A stretch of 64,000 nucleotides of DNA from an uncultured Lewinella sp. (GCA_913057725.1 CAJXOS010000012.1:1-64000); one strand, 5' to 3'. Shown: positions 8,610-18,404, counted from the first letter of the stretch. Program-made: numbers and translations. The notes: generated by a model from the letters alone, not told the origin.

Positions 8610-9752
8610 TTAAGCGAAAAAGGCCTTGACCTTATCACTGATGTAAGTAAGCGTATCCTCATCCAACTCACTGTGCATAGGCAAGCTGATAACCTCTTTG
8701 CAAAGCAAATCAGTAACCGGCAAGAAATCAACGTCATTCGCTGCTTTCCCTTTGTATGCCTCCTGCTCGTAAAGTGGCACAGGGTAGTAAATCATACTCG
8801 GAATACCCGCTTCTTTCAAATAGGCCTGTAGCTCGTCGCGGCGACCATTCGTCACGCGGAGGGTATACTGGTGAAAAACGTGCGTACTATTGTGTTGGCG
8901 CTTTGGCGTAATAAGCTCTGCGACATCGGCAAAAGCCTGATCATAGTGGTCTGCTGCAGCTCGACGCGTAGTGTTGTAATCGTCAAGATTGCGAAGCTTA
9001 ATACCCAAAATTGCTGCCTGAATAGAATCTAGGCGAGAGTTCACGCCGATTTCATCGTGGTAATAACGACGAACCTGTCCGTGATTGGCCATCATGCGAA
9101 TGCGAGCGGCTAAGTCATCATCATTAGTATAGATAGCACCGCCATCACCATAAGCGCCCAAGTTCTTAGACGGGTAAAAGGAAGTACAACCGATATCTCC
9201 AACTGCGCCGGCAGCCTTTACTGTACCATCAGGGAAGGTGTAACGTGCACCAATAGCCTGAGCATTATCTTCTACTACGTAAAGATTGTGCTTGCGGGCT
9301 AGTTCCATAATCGGAGCTAGATCACAACTCTGTCCAAAGAGATTGACTGGCACGATGGCTTTGGTCTTATCTGTGATTGCTGCTTCAATAATATCAGCTG
9401 TCACATTGAAACTCTCTGGATCAACATCCACCATTACGGGAGTCAAGCGGAGCAGGGCGATCACCTCAGCCGTAGCTACATAGGTAAAAGCTGGCACGAT
9501 AACTTCGTCTCCTGGCTCGAGGCCTAAGGCCATTAGTGCAATCTGCAGTGCATCGGTTCCATTGGCACATGGGATAACGTGCTTTACCTCGAGGTAAGCC
9601 TCCATATCTGCCTGAAACTGCTTAACTGCCGGGCCATTAATAAATGCACCGGAACGGATAACATCCAGTACGGCCTGATCGAGTTCATCTTGGATTTTCT
9701 GGTACTGACCTTTGAGGTCAACCATGTGAATGGTGGGATTCGTTGTATTCAT
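8610..9752 (-). CDS. DegT/DnrJ/EryC1/StrS (WbpE-like) sugar aminotransferase
   Basis: A 380-residue PLP-dependent aminotransferase. NGTDALQIAL near residue 65 binds phosphate, D162 is in VVEDNAQA, and the Schiff-base lysine is K196 in SFYPSKNLGAYGDGG. With the acetyltransferase just downstream, the best substrate guess is UDP-2-acetamido-3-keto-glucuronic acid, as for WbpE, but quinovose-type substrates cannot be excluded. The first Met (9752) lies only four bases from a TATCTTTG -7-like element (9757-9764, minus strand), so the mRNA would be nearly leaderless. The next Met (9725), starting MVDLKGQYQ as most homologues do, may be the true start. Confidence 0.93.
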   Translation of the reverse strand: MNTTNPTIHMVDLKGQYQKIQDELDQAVLDVIRSGAFINGPAVKQFQADMEAYLEVKHVIPCANGTDALQIALMALGLEPGDEVIVPAFTYVATAEVIALLRLTPVMVDVDPESFNVTADIIEAAITDKTKAIVPVNLFGQSCDLAPIMELARKHNLYVVEDNAQAIGARYTFPDGTVKAAGAVGDIGCTSFYPSKNLGAYGDGGAIYTNDDDLAARIRMMANHGQVRRYYHDEIGVNSRLDSIQAAILGIKLRNLDDYNTTRRAAADHYDQAFADVAELITPKRQHNSTHVFHQYTLRVTNGRRDELQAYLKEAGIPSMIYYPVPLYEQEAYKGKAANDVDFLPVTDLLCKEVISLPMHSELDEDTLTYISDKVKAFFA

Positions 9753-9951
9753 GGCACAAAGATAAGTCTTCTAACATCTGATTGATCTACTCACAGTGTA
9801 AAAAAATCAGTTTCTGCACGAAACCTACAGGCCACCTCTACGTATACAAGAAAGCATAATATAGCGGCCAGTAGCATTTACAAAAGCTACTACCCCCCGG
9901 AACATGAACTACACACTGACAGGCCGCCAGTGACACAATCTGACATCAGCT

Positions 9952-10146
9952 ATGCAAACAGTATTTCCTATCACCGAAGCGGCGCTTTACGCCCATCATA
10001 AGCAAGACAAGAGAAAAGAGGGTGAATGGGTCGTCTATACCTGTAAACAATGCCCTGGTTACGAACGGCGAGTGCATCAAGGCACTGGTCAAGTAACCCA
10101 GAAGGGTCATCTCAATTGTCCAGCATCCATCAATTGTAAACGCTAG
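9952..10146 (+). CDS. Small hypothetical Cys-rich protein
   Basis: A 64-residue reading frame, alone between two divergent gene groups. It contains CKQC near residue 31 and a C-terminal CPASINCKR, giving a possible four-Cys zinc ribbon. Charge is balanced, codon use is unremarkable and there is no signal peptide. It is not a shadow of another gene, which argues for coding. No family was recognised. Confidence 0.45.
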   Translation: MQTVFPITEAALYAHHKQDKRKEGEWVVYTCKQCPGYERRVHQGTGQVTQKGHLNCPASINCKR

Positions 10147-10233
10147 GATTTCCTTTACAAGAATAGGACTTCAACTTTTTTATCGGCCACCAAAGTCGCA
10201 GTACAGCTATTTTAGGCTTCGATATTCGTTGCC

Positions 10234-10983
10234 CTAAATCACTTTTATACCTGCTTCTCGATAAGGCATTAGCTGGTCATGCTCTGGGTGCAGCTCTGTA
10301 AGCAGGTAATCGATATCTGATAGCGAGCTTACTTTAATCTTTTGCATACTTCCCAACTTCTCCGCAATGGAAAGTACCACATTCTTTGAGGAAGCCTGCA
10401 TCATAGCTCGCTTCACCACTACCACTTCCCAATCTGAATCTGTCAGTCCTACCTCAGGGTCAATGGCATTTGCGCCAAGGAAACAAATATCTGGCCGAAC
10501 CTGACTCAACTGACTGATGACTTCTCCTCCAATGGTAATTTTTGCGGTAGGAGAGAGTAGCCCTCCCAAGAAGATGGTTTCGCAATTAGGATGTTCCAGT
10601 AACTGCTGAGCAGTAGAAAGGCTAAGAGTGAGAAAAGTAGCACGAAGCTCATGCGGTAGTATTCGCGCAATTTCCTGATTAGTACTACCGCCACTCATCA
10701 ATACTAACATGCCATCCCGCAGCATGCTTATCGCCTTACGAGCAATGATGGTTTTCTCCTGATAAGCATAGATATCATTCTCCTTGTAGGAATAGGAATG
10801 ATAGGAACGAGACAAAGCACCACCCCTTACTTTGATTAAGCGGTTTTTCGCTGCGAGTTCTTGCAAGTCTCTGCGAATAGTGTCTTCTGATACTTCAAAC
10901 TTCTCGCTTAGATCACTAAGAAGCACCTTGTTGTGGATATTAACCTCCCGTAAAATGAGGGCTTGTCTTTCCTTTTTTAGCAT
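10234..10983 (-). CDS. DeoR family transcriptional repressor
   Basis: A 249-residue DeoR-type regulator. The N-terminal winged helix covers residues 1-60, with the family signature KFEVSEDTIRRDLQELAAKN and the following LIKVRGGAL. The C-terminal effector domain (about 75-235) resembles the phosphosugar-binding DeoRC domain, with LMSGGSTNQEIARIL and IFLGGLLSPTAK. Such proteins usually sense a phosphorylated sugar and release their operator. It is divergent from the SusC/SusD pair, and the shared intergenic region has several TTGCA half-sites that recur upstream of murQ. A role as repressor of amino-sugar uptake and catabolism is therefore inferred. Confidence 0.93.
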   Translation of the reverse strand: MLKKERQALILREVNIHNKVLLSDLSEKFEVSEDTIRRDLQELAAKNRLIKVRGGALSRSYHSYSYKENDIYAYQEKTIIARKAISMLRDGMLVLMSGGSTNQEIARILPHELRATFLTLSLSTAQQLLEHPNCETIFLGGLLSPTAKITIGGEVISQLSQVRPDICFLGANAIDPEVGLTDSDWEVVVVKRAMMQASSKNVVLSIAEKLGSMQKIKVSSLSDIDYLLTELHPEHDQLMPYREAGIKVI

Positions 10984-11051
10984 TGTGTTTACAAGTTAGG
11001 CACCGAGCTAATTATAATAAAATCATCGCAATCAAAGCGCATCCTCCCCTT

Positions 11052-11090
11052 ATTGCAGCAATCCTCGAATAATATTGCAAAAAACTGCAC
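11052..11090. promoter_or_regulatory. TTGCA operator-like cluster near the DeoR gene
   Basis: This tract holds the 11-base palindrome ATTGCAGCAAT (11052-11062), then AATATTGCAAAA (11071-11082) and ACTGCA. The 12-mer AATATTGCAAAA recurs exactly at 20136-20147 upstream of murQ. It lies 70-107 bases upstream of the DeoR start and may serve autoregulation. Confidence 0.5.
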
Positions 11091-11133
11091 AAAGCGGTAG
11101 GTCAGACTCAAATGCTGGAAAATACACCTATTT

Positions 11134-11159
11134 TATTGCAGTAATATGCAATATTTTTG
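11134..11159 (+). promoter_or_regulatory. susC promoter -7 element overlapped by an inverted-repeat operator
   Basis: TATTGCA (11134-11140), a 6-base spacer and TGCAATA (11147-11153) form a perfect 7-bp inverted repeat. Its right edge overlaps TATTTTTG (11152-11159), an exact TAnnTTTG -7 element. A repressor bound here would block transcription of susC. The start would be near 11165, giving a leader of about 210 bases. No good -33 TTG was found. Confidence 0.55.
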
Positions 11160-11378
11160 GCCAATTCTGGCATTTTTTCGAAAAAAATTGCTTAAATATG
11201 CCCTGAAAATAGCGTTATGCTGCGGCTTTATGCTATTTCCTGAGAGAATTTTACAATCCTAACCATCTGCGTCCGTATTCCGTCGCCTTACTCGTATTCT
11301 ACTGCTGTATCCAAGACAAGCCAACAACACAGTCAGCCCGAGTTTAGGCCTCCGAACAAGACGCTAAAATTGGAGGCT

Positions 11379-14300
11379 ATGCAAAAAACCTACGCTTTAC
11401 ACCGCTTATTACCGGTTTTACTCTTGCTATTATCCGGATTTGCGCTTAGCGCACAAGACCTAAATTTCACCGTCAGCGGCACTGTCGTCGACGAGGACAA
11501 CACCCCGTTAATCGGGGTTACCGTACTGATCCCAAGCTTGGGTACGGGCTCCATCACCGATATTGATGGTACTTACACTGTAGAAGGAAAAGGGCCAGCA
11601 GGCGCTTATGAATTACAATTCTCCTACGTAGGCTACGCAACCGTAGCCCAAACGATAGACGTCACAAGCGACGATCAGACTTTCACGATGGATAGCCAAT
11701 TGGGAACGGATGTTCTCCGGATGGATGAAGTAGTTGTTATTGGTTCTTCGGTTACTTCTAGTCGCCGTTCCTTAGGTAACTCCATCACTTCTGTTAAGGC
11801 AGACCAACTTACTAATGCCAATCCGCAAGGAGTACTAAACTCACTTCAAGGACGGGTAGCCGGGGCACAAATTGTGCAGAACTCTGGTGATCCTGCAGGA
11901 GGGTTCTCCGTACGCCTTCGGGGGTCAAGCTCCATTTTGGGTAGCTCTGATCCGCTTTATATTGTAGATGGTGTGGTTATCAGTGCAGCTACTAGCAATG
12001 TGACCAACACCAATGTATCTGCAGGTGCAGCACGCCCAGGTACAAACCGCCTTGCCGACTTGAACCCGAACGACATCGAAAGTGTGGAGATCATCAACGG
12101 TGCCGCAGCAGCAGCCATTTATGGTTCGCGAGCTTCAAACGGTGTTGTTTTGATCACTACCAAGAAAGGTAAATCCGGTGCTCCGCAAATCACCTTGAGC
12201 TCAGGATTGAATGTGAACGAAATCCGTGAGACGGTTTACATCAATCTCCGTGGCGAGCAATTTGGCAGCGCCGACCAACGCCTCTACCCTATTGCCGGTT
12301 CTGATCCGGTTACTGGCGGTCTTACCGTAGGTCGTAACTTCTCCACCGATAAAGTACCCGTTACTCGCTACGACTACCAGGATGAAGTATTCCAGACTGG
12401 TATCGGAACAGACCAACACTTATCCGTTCGCGGAGGTAATGAAAGCTCCAATTACTACGCGGCCATGAATTACACCTTCAATGAAGGTATAGTCCGTAAT
12501 ACCGATTTCCGCCGCTATGGTGCTCGCCTGCGCTACAACCAGACAGTAAGCGATTGGATGAGTTTCTCTGTTGGTTTGAACTATAACAATTCGTTCTCAA
12601 ACGAAAAGCCCGACGGCAATGTATTCTGGAGTCCAATCAACGCCATAAACATCACCAACAACATCTGGGATATCACCCAACGCGACGAGCTGGGCAACCT
12701 ACAATCGGTAGAGCCTACGCGTGTCAACCCACTTAGTGTAATTGAGGACTTTGACATCAACCAGGAGGTCAACCGTGCTATTGCTGATATCAAAATTTCG
12801 TTGTTCCCCTTCGAGGGCTTCAACATCACCTATCTAGCCGGTACCGATACCTACAACCAACTGGGTAACACCTTTATCCCCCCATACCCTTACAGCCCAG
12901 TAAACCCTGGTTATTTCAATGACGGTTATGCCTCATCAGCGAGCAATCAAGTGTTCCAGATGAACCACGACATTAACTCGTCATACACTACTTCACTTTC
13001 TTCTTCCATTACCTCTACTACTCAGGCTGGTTTCTCTTCTCAATTCTCAAAGAACCAGTATTCTGTAGCTGACGGTCGTGCGCTGGCTCCTTTTGTAGAG
13101 ACAGTAAATGGAGCGGCTGTTGTGTTTAATCCACGTTCGGATATCAATCGTTTGCAGATCTGGGGTTACTACCTACAGCAAACCTTCAGCCTGAATGATC
13201 GCCTGTTCTTGACCCTAGCTGGACGTATTGATGGAGCGAGCTCCTTCAGCCCTGACAATCGGGAGCAGTTCTATCCTAAGGTGAGTGGTAGTTACCTGAT
13301 TTCTGACGAAGACTTCTGGCAAGGTAGTGGCATCGGCGATGCGATTTCTACCCTGCGTCTCCGGGCTTCTTGGGGTCAGGCTGGTAACCTTACCGGTATT
13401 GCACCTTACGACCGCTTCAACAACTTCGTGAGTGGCAACCTGGATGGTGAACTCGTGATCAATGCCAGTAACACGCTCGCTAACCCGGACGTAAAGCCAG
13501 AGCGCCAAACCGAATTGGAGGTTGGTGCTGATTTATCACTGTTCAATGATCGAATCGGCCTTTCTGCTACTTACTACCAGCAGGATATCGAAGATCTTCT
13601 TGTTCGGCGGGTACTACCCGCATCTCAAGGGGGTAAGGAAATCACCACCAACGTAGGTAACATGGAGAATAAGGGTATTGAATTGGCCCTTACTGCTACT
13701 GCTGTACGCACGAGCAAAATCAATGTTGACCTCTTCGCTAACTTCAGCCGTAACCGCAACCGGGTATTCAACTTAGGACAGACCCTTATTGGTATTCCTA
13801 ACGTAACAGGAGCTCCACTATTCCTGGTAGAGGGTGAGCCAATTGGTGTATTCTATGGTACTTACCAGGCTACTAATTCTGATGGTAGCATGCTCCTTAC
13901 TCCTGAAGGCTTGCGCCAACAAGAACGTGGTGATGTAGCCACGATGACACCAGGACGTGATGCGGATGGTCAGCCAAGCGGCGACCCACTTCGTAGAGTA
14001 ATTGGTGATCCAAATCCTGACTATGTACTTGGTTTTGGTTCTGACATCAAGATTGGCAACTTCGGTATTGGATTCCTCTTCGAATCTGTACAGGGTGTTG
14101 ATGTTTTTGATGCCGACAAGCGTACTCGCCAAGGTGTAGGAATTGGAGAGTTTGCAGAGCAAGAGCTAACCGGCGAGCTACCTCGTGGTTGGGTATGGTC
14201 TATCTATCCAATCCTGGATTGGCGAATCAGTGATGGTAGCTTCACCAAGCTGCGTGAGTTCACTTTGAGCTATACTTTCCCAGAGCTATTTGACGGTGCG

Positions 14301-14474
14301 TTAAACAACACTGTTTTGACAGTTGGTGGACGTAACATCTTCTCTTTCGACAACTTCAGCAGTTATGACCCTGAGGTAAACGCTGGTGGTCAGAGTAACC
14401 TGATGCGCGGTGTCAACTTTGGCCAGGTGCCAATTCCTAGAGTGTATACAGTGACCTTGAAGACCAATTTCTAA
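11379..14474 (+). CDS. SusC/RagA family TonB-linked outer-membrane transporter
   Basis: About 1031 residues from the ATG at 11379, which is preceded by GGAGG; the in-frame TTG at 11370 is less likely. The order is a signal peptide ending ALSAQD; a carboxypeptidase-regulatory-like domain (about 25-110, SGTVVDEDNTPLIGVTV); a TonB-box-like DEVVVIGSS near 120; the plug (about 135-260, with DPLYIVDGVV and ESVEIINGAAAAAIYGSRAS); and a TonB-dependent barrel to a C-terminal aromatic residue (TLKTNF). It imports a large nutrient with the SusD partner encoded next. The neighbouring murQ/kinase pair and shared operator-like sites suggest an amino-sugar or peptidoglycan-derived substrate; this is inference. 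Confidence 0.95.
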   Translation: MQKTYALHRLLPVLLLLLSGFALSAQDLNFTVSGTVVDEDNTPLIGVTVLIPSLGTGSITDIDGTYTVEGKGPAGAYELQFSYVGYATVAQTIDVTSDDQTFTMDSQLGTDVLRMDEVVVIGSSVTSSRRSLGNSITSVKADQLTNANPQGVLNSLQGRVAGAQIVQNSGDPAGGFSVRLRGSSSILGSSDPLYIVDGVVISAATSNVTNTNVSAGAARPGTNRLADLNPNDIESVEIINGAAAAAIYGSRASNGVVLITTKKGKSGAPQITLSSGLNVNEIRETVYINLRGEQFGSADQRLYPIAGSDPVTGGLTVGRNFSTDKVPVTRYDYQDEVFQTGIGTDQHLSVRGGNESSNYYAAMNYTFNEGIVRNTDFRRYGARLRYNQTVSDWMSFSVGLNYNNSFSNEKPDGNVFWSPINAINITNNIWDITQRDELGNLQSVEPTRVNPLSVIEDFDINQEVNRAIADIKISLFPFEGFNITYLAGTDTYNQLGNTFIPPYPYSPVNPGYFNDGYASSASNQVFQMNHDINSSYTTSLSSSITSTTQAGFSSQFSKNQYSVADGRALAPFVETVNGAAVVFNPRSDINRLQIWGYYLQQTFSLNDRLFLTLAGRIDGASSFSPDNREQFYPKVSGSYLISDEDFWQGSGIGDAISTLRLRASWGQAGNLTGIAPYDRFNNFVSGNLDGELVINASNTLANPDVKPERQTELEVGADLSLFNDRIGLSATYYQQDIEDLLVRRVLPASQGGKEITTNVGNMENKGIELALTATAVRTSKINVDLFANFSRNRNRVFNLGQTLIGIPNVTGAPLFLVEGEPIGVFYGTYQATNSDGSMLLTPEGLRQQERGDVATMTPGRDADGQPSGDPLRRVIGDPNPDYVLGFGSDIKIGNFGIGFLFESVQGVDVFDADKRTRQGVGIGEFAEQELTGELPRGWVWSIYPILDWRISDGSFTKLREFTLSYTFPELFDGALNNTVLTVGGRNIFSFDNFSSYDPEVNAGGQSNLMRGVNFGQVPIPRVYTVTLKTNF

Positions 14475-14499
14475 ATCCTACCATCCAATAAAATTTACG

Positions 14500-15813
14500 A
14501 TGATGAATCGTTTCAAGATATATTTCAAAAATGCAGGTCTCTTGGTTCTTGCCATGCTTGGCCTGATGGCCTGTGAAAAAGATTTCACCAATCCTGGTGC
14601 TGCCACTGAAGATCAAGTACTCAGTACGCCTGATGGGGTAATTGCCCTAGCTGTTGGAGCACAAACGCGCTTTTCGGTGGGCCGTCAGAGCCCCGTTTAC
14701 GCAACTGTAGCTGGCGCTGGTTTCACTACGAATGAATTGCGTTTGATCAACCCTGGTAATATCTCTGAGAATGAGGTTTCATTAGGTTATGCCGACCTAC
14801 CCGGTAGTAACGGTATCGTAACCAATATCTGGGAACAGTGCCTGCTGACCCGCAACGAGGCAGATAAAGTGATTGGTGCTGCAGATATTATCCCAGATGC
14901 CAACGCACGTGCTTGGACAGTTGCTTATGCTTCCATTTTCCAGGCCCTGTCGAATGGTACAATGGCTGAATTTTTCGAACAAATCCCACTGGTAACAGAA
15001 GAAAACGCTGCTTTCTCTAGTCGTGCTGATGCTATTAAGTCAGCGATTGGCTCCTTAGAAAACGCGCGCAATCTGCTTACTGGTGATGATGGTGGCTTGC
15101 TGGATCGTATTCCGTCTGGCATCGACATTCCTAATACGGTTAATGCTTTGCTGGCACGCTATTACTTGATTGATGGCCAATATGGCAACGCCATTACCGC
15201 CGCCAACGCTGTCGATTTAGGTGTTGCTTCTACCTTCACGTATGATGACGTAAATCCGAATCCGATCGCCTTTGTATCGATTCTAACCAACAATGTCTAC
15301 CAGCCTATTGACCTCACACTCGGCCTTCCTGCTGATTTGCAGCCCGACGCTGCTGACCAACGCTTACCGTTCTATTTCCAGGATTTAATGCCGGATGCGA
15401 ACGACTTCCGCGCAGCAGCCTTCTTTGATGGCAACACAGACGGTGTTCCAATTTACCTACCAGGTGAAATGATGCTGATCAAGGCCGAAGCTTATGCTCG
15501 TCAGAATCAACTGTCAGATGCGATTGCTGCGCTGAATGAGGTACTCACGAAGCAGCCAAGTGACGACATCTTCGGCATTGGTGCTGGTTTATCAGAATAC
15601 AGTGGTGCTGAGACACAAGAAGCCGTGCTAGACGCCATCTACGCCAATCGTTGTATGGAGTTGATGATGTCTGGCCTTCGCCTCGGCGACAGCAAGCGTT
15701 TTGGCCGCCCAGGCCCGAATGATGCTAGCCCGGAAAGAAATAGAAACTGGTACCCTTACCCGTTCACAGAGCGGGATAATAACCCCAATACACCACCCGA
15801 TCCTGAGATTTAA
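14500..15813 (+). CDS. SusD/RagB family nutrient-binding outer-membrane lipoprotein
   Basis: A 437-residue lipoprotein with signal ...MLGLMACEKD (lipidated Cys near residue 25). It has the SusD-like helical framework: an N-terminal repeat region around YASIFQALSNGTMAEFFEQ and a C-terminal LIKAEAYARQNQLSDAIAALNEVL helix pair, followed by ANRCMELMMSGLRLGDSKRFG, a hallmark near the end of SusD proteins. It caps the SusC barrel and binds substrate. It is 25 bases downstream of susC and is followed by a strong terminator, so the operon is susC-susD only. It is shorter than classic SusD (about 550), as in the compact subfamily of SusD proteins. Confidence 0.93.
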   Translation: MMNRFKIYFKNAGLLVLAMLGLMACEKDFTNPGAATEDQVLSTPDGVIALAVGAQTRFSVGRQSPVYATVAGAGFTTNELRLINPGNISENEVSLGYADLPGSNGIVTNIWEQCLLTRNEADKVIGAADIIPDANARAWTVAYASIFQALSNGTMAEFFEQIPLVTEENAAFSSRADAIKSAIGSLENARNLLTGDDGGLLDRIPSGIDIPNTVNALLARYYLIDGQYGNAITAANAVDLGVASTFTYDDVNPNPIAFVSILTNNVYQPIDLTLGLPADLQPDAADQRLPFYFQDLMPDANDFRAAAFFDGNTDGVPIYLPGEMMLIKAEAYARQNQLSDAIAALNEVLTKQPSDDIFGIGAGLSEYSGAETQEAVLDAIYANRCMELMMSGLRLGDSKRFGRPGPNDASPERNRNWYPYPFTERDNNPNTPPDPEI

Positions 15814-15880
15814 AAGTAGTCGGGTAAGCTGCGTCTTACCTCACTATTTTTGGTCTAGTGATTGTTCTACAATCCATTTG

Positions 15881-15912
15881 AACGCCCTACTCCTTGGAGT
15901 GGGGCGTTTTTT
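15881..15912 (+). terminator. Terminator of the susC-susD operon
   Basis: AACGCCC with an adjoining CTCC (15881-15892) pairs with GGAG and GGGCGTT (15896-15908), and a run of T follows to about 15912. The loop is short and GC content is high. Confidence 0.88.
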
Positions 15913-15976
15913 ATTTCAATTGAATACACTTCTAACTATCTTGTCTGGACATCACATGTGCACCTAACAATCTCCA

Positions 15977-16693
15977 ATGCCAGATTTCAGTGTTTTTCGC
16001 GGAAATGAACTCCACTACTTAGCTAGTAAAGCATCCACTATTTCGGATGTAACTAAAGCAGAAATTCGAGCCTATTGCCAGGAAAATGGGATTGACCTTG
16101 ATGATCCTAGCCTCTTCGCTGCAGAGTGGTCCAAGGAAGAAAACCGGATAAACGTCATCGAGTTGGAGGGAGAGTTACACTTGGAAAAGACGCGCCAGGC
16201 CAAGCAGGCAGCGGTTGTTAAATACATCTTTGCCCTAATCGCTGTTGCTGTAGTTCTCCTCTTCACCTTGAGAGAATTATTTGGAAGCGGCGGCTCCGGC
16301 ATCTCTCCGGTATTCTTATGGCTAGGAGTAGGGATTCTCGTCTATTTGCTATTCCGAATAATAAAGGAGTTACAAGCGAAAAGAGCAAACCTACATACAC
16401 AGAAGCGAATATTGCTAAACAGCAACAACCTCCGCTTTGAATACGACAACGAAACGAAGGAACCTGGCGGCATTGTGACGGTGATCCGCTACTATTGGCA
16501 TGATGACAGTGAGAACAGCAGTCCCTTTGGCGCTTTGGAATTAAAACTGGATAATGGCCAATTGGTCAGAGTTGATCAGGAGGGCGACTATCAAGAATTA
16601 TTCACCTTGGCAGATAAGATACGCGTTGTTACTGGTGCATCACTAGTGGTAAATCGCGGAAAACCTCCTCGAGCAGAATACTGGGAATTATAG
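15977..16693 (+). CDS. Hypothetical protein with two membrane segments
   Basis: A 238-residue protein. Residues 1-75 are charged and cytoplasmic-looking. Two hydrophobic helices lie at about 82-98 and 112-125 with a short Gly/Ser turn between them, and a C-terminal soluble domain (about 150-238) is rich in beta strands. The predicted topology has both ends on the same side of the inner membrane. No family was recognised. It stands alone between the susC-susD terminator and a convergent gene. Confidence 0.75.
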   Translation: MPDFSVFRGNELHYLASKASTISDVTKAEIRAYCQENGIDLDDPSLFAAEWSKEENRINVIELEGELHLEKTRQAKQAAVVKYIFALIAVAVVLLFTLRELFGSGGSGISPVFLWLGVGILVYLLFRIIKELQAKRANLHTQKRILLNSNNLRFEYDNETKEPGGIVTVIRYYWHDDSENSSPFGALELKLDNGQLVRVDQEGDYQELFTLADKIRVVTGASLVVNRGKPPRAEYWEL

Positions 16694-16706
16694 CCTCCCA
16701 CTAAAA

Positions 16707-16736
16707 AGCCGCCTTCACCAAGGGGCGAAGACGGCT
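16707..16736 (-). terminator. Terminator of the CxxCH lipoprotein gene
   Basis: AGCCGCCTTC (16707-16716) and GAAGACGGCT (16727-16736) pair with one mismatch around a 10-base loop. On the minus strand the stem is followed by a T-run (complement of 16702-16707), so it terminates the leftward gene at 16774-18204. It may also stop the rightward gene. Confidence 0.75.
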
Positions 16737-16773
16737 CTCACATAGTTCAAAGGATTGCTTGTTTGGCTAAGCG

Positions 16774-18204
16774 TTAGTTACTTGATACCACTGCGTTACG
16801 CGCAGCTTTATATGGGCTATCCCAATATTGGAGATAATAAAGCCCATCCTTTGTGGTATTGAGGTATTCAATGTAATTCTCAACACTCTTTTGTAGTTGT
16901 AAACTGTAGTCAAAGCTGATCGCCTGACCTTCATTAAATGCCGTACCGCAGGGTACGTTACGGAACCACTCCATCCAGGCATCGCTGGCAATAGTTCCTA
17001 CTGGAGGAATATCGACCTTCGGCTTATTCAGGAATGGCATAATCGCCGACACACCAGGATACTGCGCTGTACTGTGGCAAGACATACAGCTAGAGTTTGG
17101 GTTATCCACTGGTCCGTTTAGGCGGGAGCCCCACCCCAGGTGCATGGCCGGCATGCTTTCGTCGGTATTAATCATGGTCTCCGTCAGTGCTGGATTAATA
17201 ATCGTCTCCGTCGGCGTTGGGTTATTGCTACTCAGGTTCTCTTCTGGGTCATTACCCCACATCAAACCTACAGGCTGAAGGTTTTTCCAAGGATCTTCGC
17301 TGTTAAGATCGCCATTGTAGACAAAGGTGCCGAACACCCAGCCACCAGTGGAGGCCGCTCTTTCGTCACGAACCATGATATCCATCTGGATCAGGTTAAC
17401 TTTTGCTACCATGCGGGTGTCAACAGAGTCTGGCACACCACTACCCGGCACATCCTTACCGTAGACGTAAGCATCCCAGGTAACAGGGTTGTTCAAATAA
17501 GGCACTTGGGATCCGTCCAGTGTGGTCCAGAGTACTTTACCTACTACCGTACCTACCGGGAAGTTGTTACCCGCTAATAGCTTGTCGAATACCGGAGCGC
17601 CTACCTCTGGCCATACCTGACCAATGTGATAGCCTCCCAAATCATTATAGAAACCCACGGCATAAGCGTAAGAGGTTTCAGTCTGTGACTGCGCTAACAT
17701 TTTCTCAGCAATCGGACCTTCTCTCGTAAGACCATGAATACCTTCCCGACCAGTTGAACCCCAGTGCTGCCATGGCACGTGGTACCACGGACGTACGGTA
17801 TTCTCTTCCAAGTAGAACGAGTTAGCAACGTCTGTTGGGTTACCATTGCCCTCCAATACGTAATCACGTACAGCAAGAGCATATTCCTCCCAGTTGGTTT
17901 TAAAATCGATAGCGAAAATCTTTTCTACACCTGCGTCTACAGCTGGCTTCTTTTTAGGAAAATCTTGACTCAACAGAAACACTCTGCCGTCATACTTACC
18001 AGGGTCCTCCATTGCTCCGAAGTCCGGAAAACGGATAGCTGGTTCAACCTCTACATTTGGGTGATTAGGGTTGACAATTTTCATAAGGTTCGTTGTGGTG
18101 CCACCATCGTCAGAACCCGCAGAACCTGTGTTTTCGCATTGGGTGAATAGAAACGCAAGGGCTAATAATCCTACCCCTGACATGATAAGAACTTGCTTTT
18201 TCAT
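16774..18204 (-). CDS. Lipoprotein with a single c-type haem motif
   Basis: A 476-residue protein with signal ...LLALAFLFTQCEN (lipidated Cys23), so it is attached to an envelope membrane facing the periplasm or outside. A lone CMSCH haem-attachment motif lies near residue 372, and MHLGW about 25 residues earlier offers a possible Met ligand. The rest shows many Trp/Tyr-rich segments but no catalytic signature I recognise. It is probably a monohaem cytochrome-like electron carrier or oxidase component. It lies between susD and the kinase/murQ pair but has no TTGCA-type sites upstream. A TATATTTG -7-like element is on the minus strand at 18350-18357. Confidence 0.82.
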   Translation of the reverse strand: MKKQVLIMSGVGLLALAFLFTQCENTGSAGSDDGGTTTNLMKIVNPNHPNVEVEPAIRFPDFGAMEDPGKYDGRVFLLSQDFPKKKPAVDAGVEKIFAIDFKTNWEEYALAVRDYVLEGNGNPTDVANSFYLEENTVRPWYHVPWQHWGSTGREGIHGLTREGPIAEKMLAQSQTETSYAYAVGFYNDLGGYHIGQVWPEVGAPVFDKLLAGNNFPVGTVVGKVLWTTLDGSQVPYLNNPVTWDAYVYGKDVPGSGVPDSVDTRMVAKVNLIQMDIMVRDERAASTGGWVFGTFVYNGDLNSEDPWKNLQPVGLMWGNDPEENLSSNNPTPTETIINPALTETMINTDESMPAMHLGWGSRLNGPVDNPNSSCMSCHSTAQYPGVSAIMPFLNKPKVDIPPVGTIASDAWMEWFRNVPCGTAFNEGQAISFDYSLQLQKSVENYIEYLNTTKDGLYYLQYWDSPYKAARNAVVSSN

Positions 18205-18404
18205 GAATGTGTGCTTTGAATATGAGTAATAGTAGAAACAGTCCTGCTGTACTCGACAACAGGATAAAAATTCGTTCAGTACGGGAAATGCTAGGTCGAA
18301 TGCCGTTCTTTAGGGGAGGAGTTCATGATAAACTTACACGGCGGGTTACCAAATATAATTCAAATTTCGCTATTTGTTAAACTTGAACCTGCACTTTGGT
18401 TAAA

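Noticed and set aside
11370-11378. TTG start for the SusC gene
   Set aside because: The ATG at 11379 follows a GGAGG and gives a normal signal peptide.
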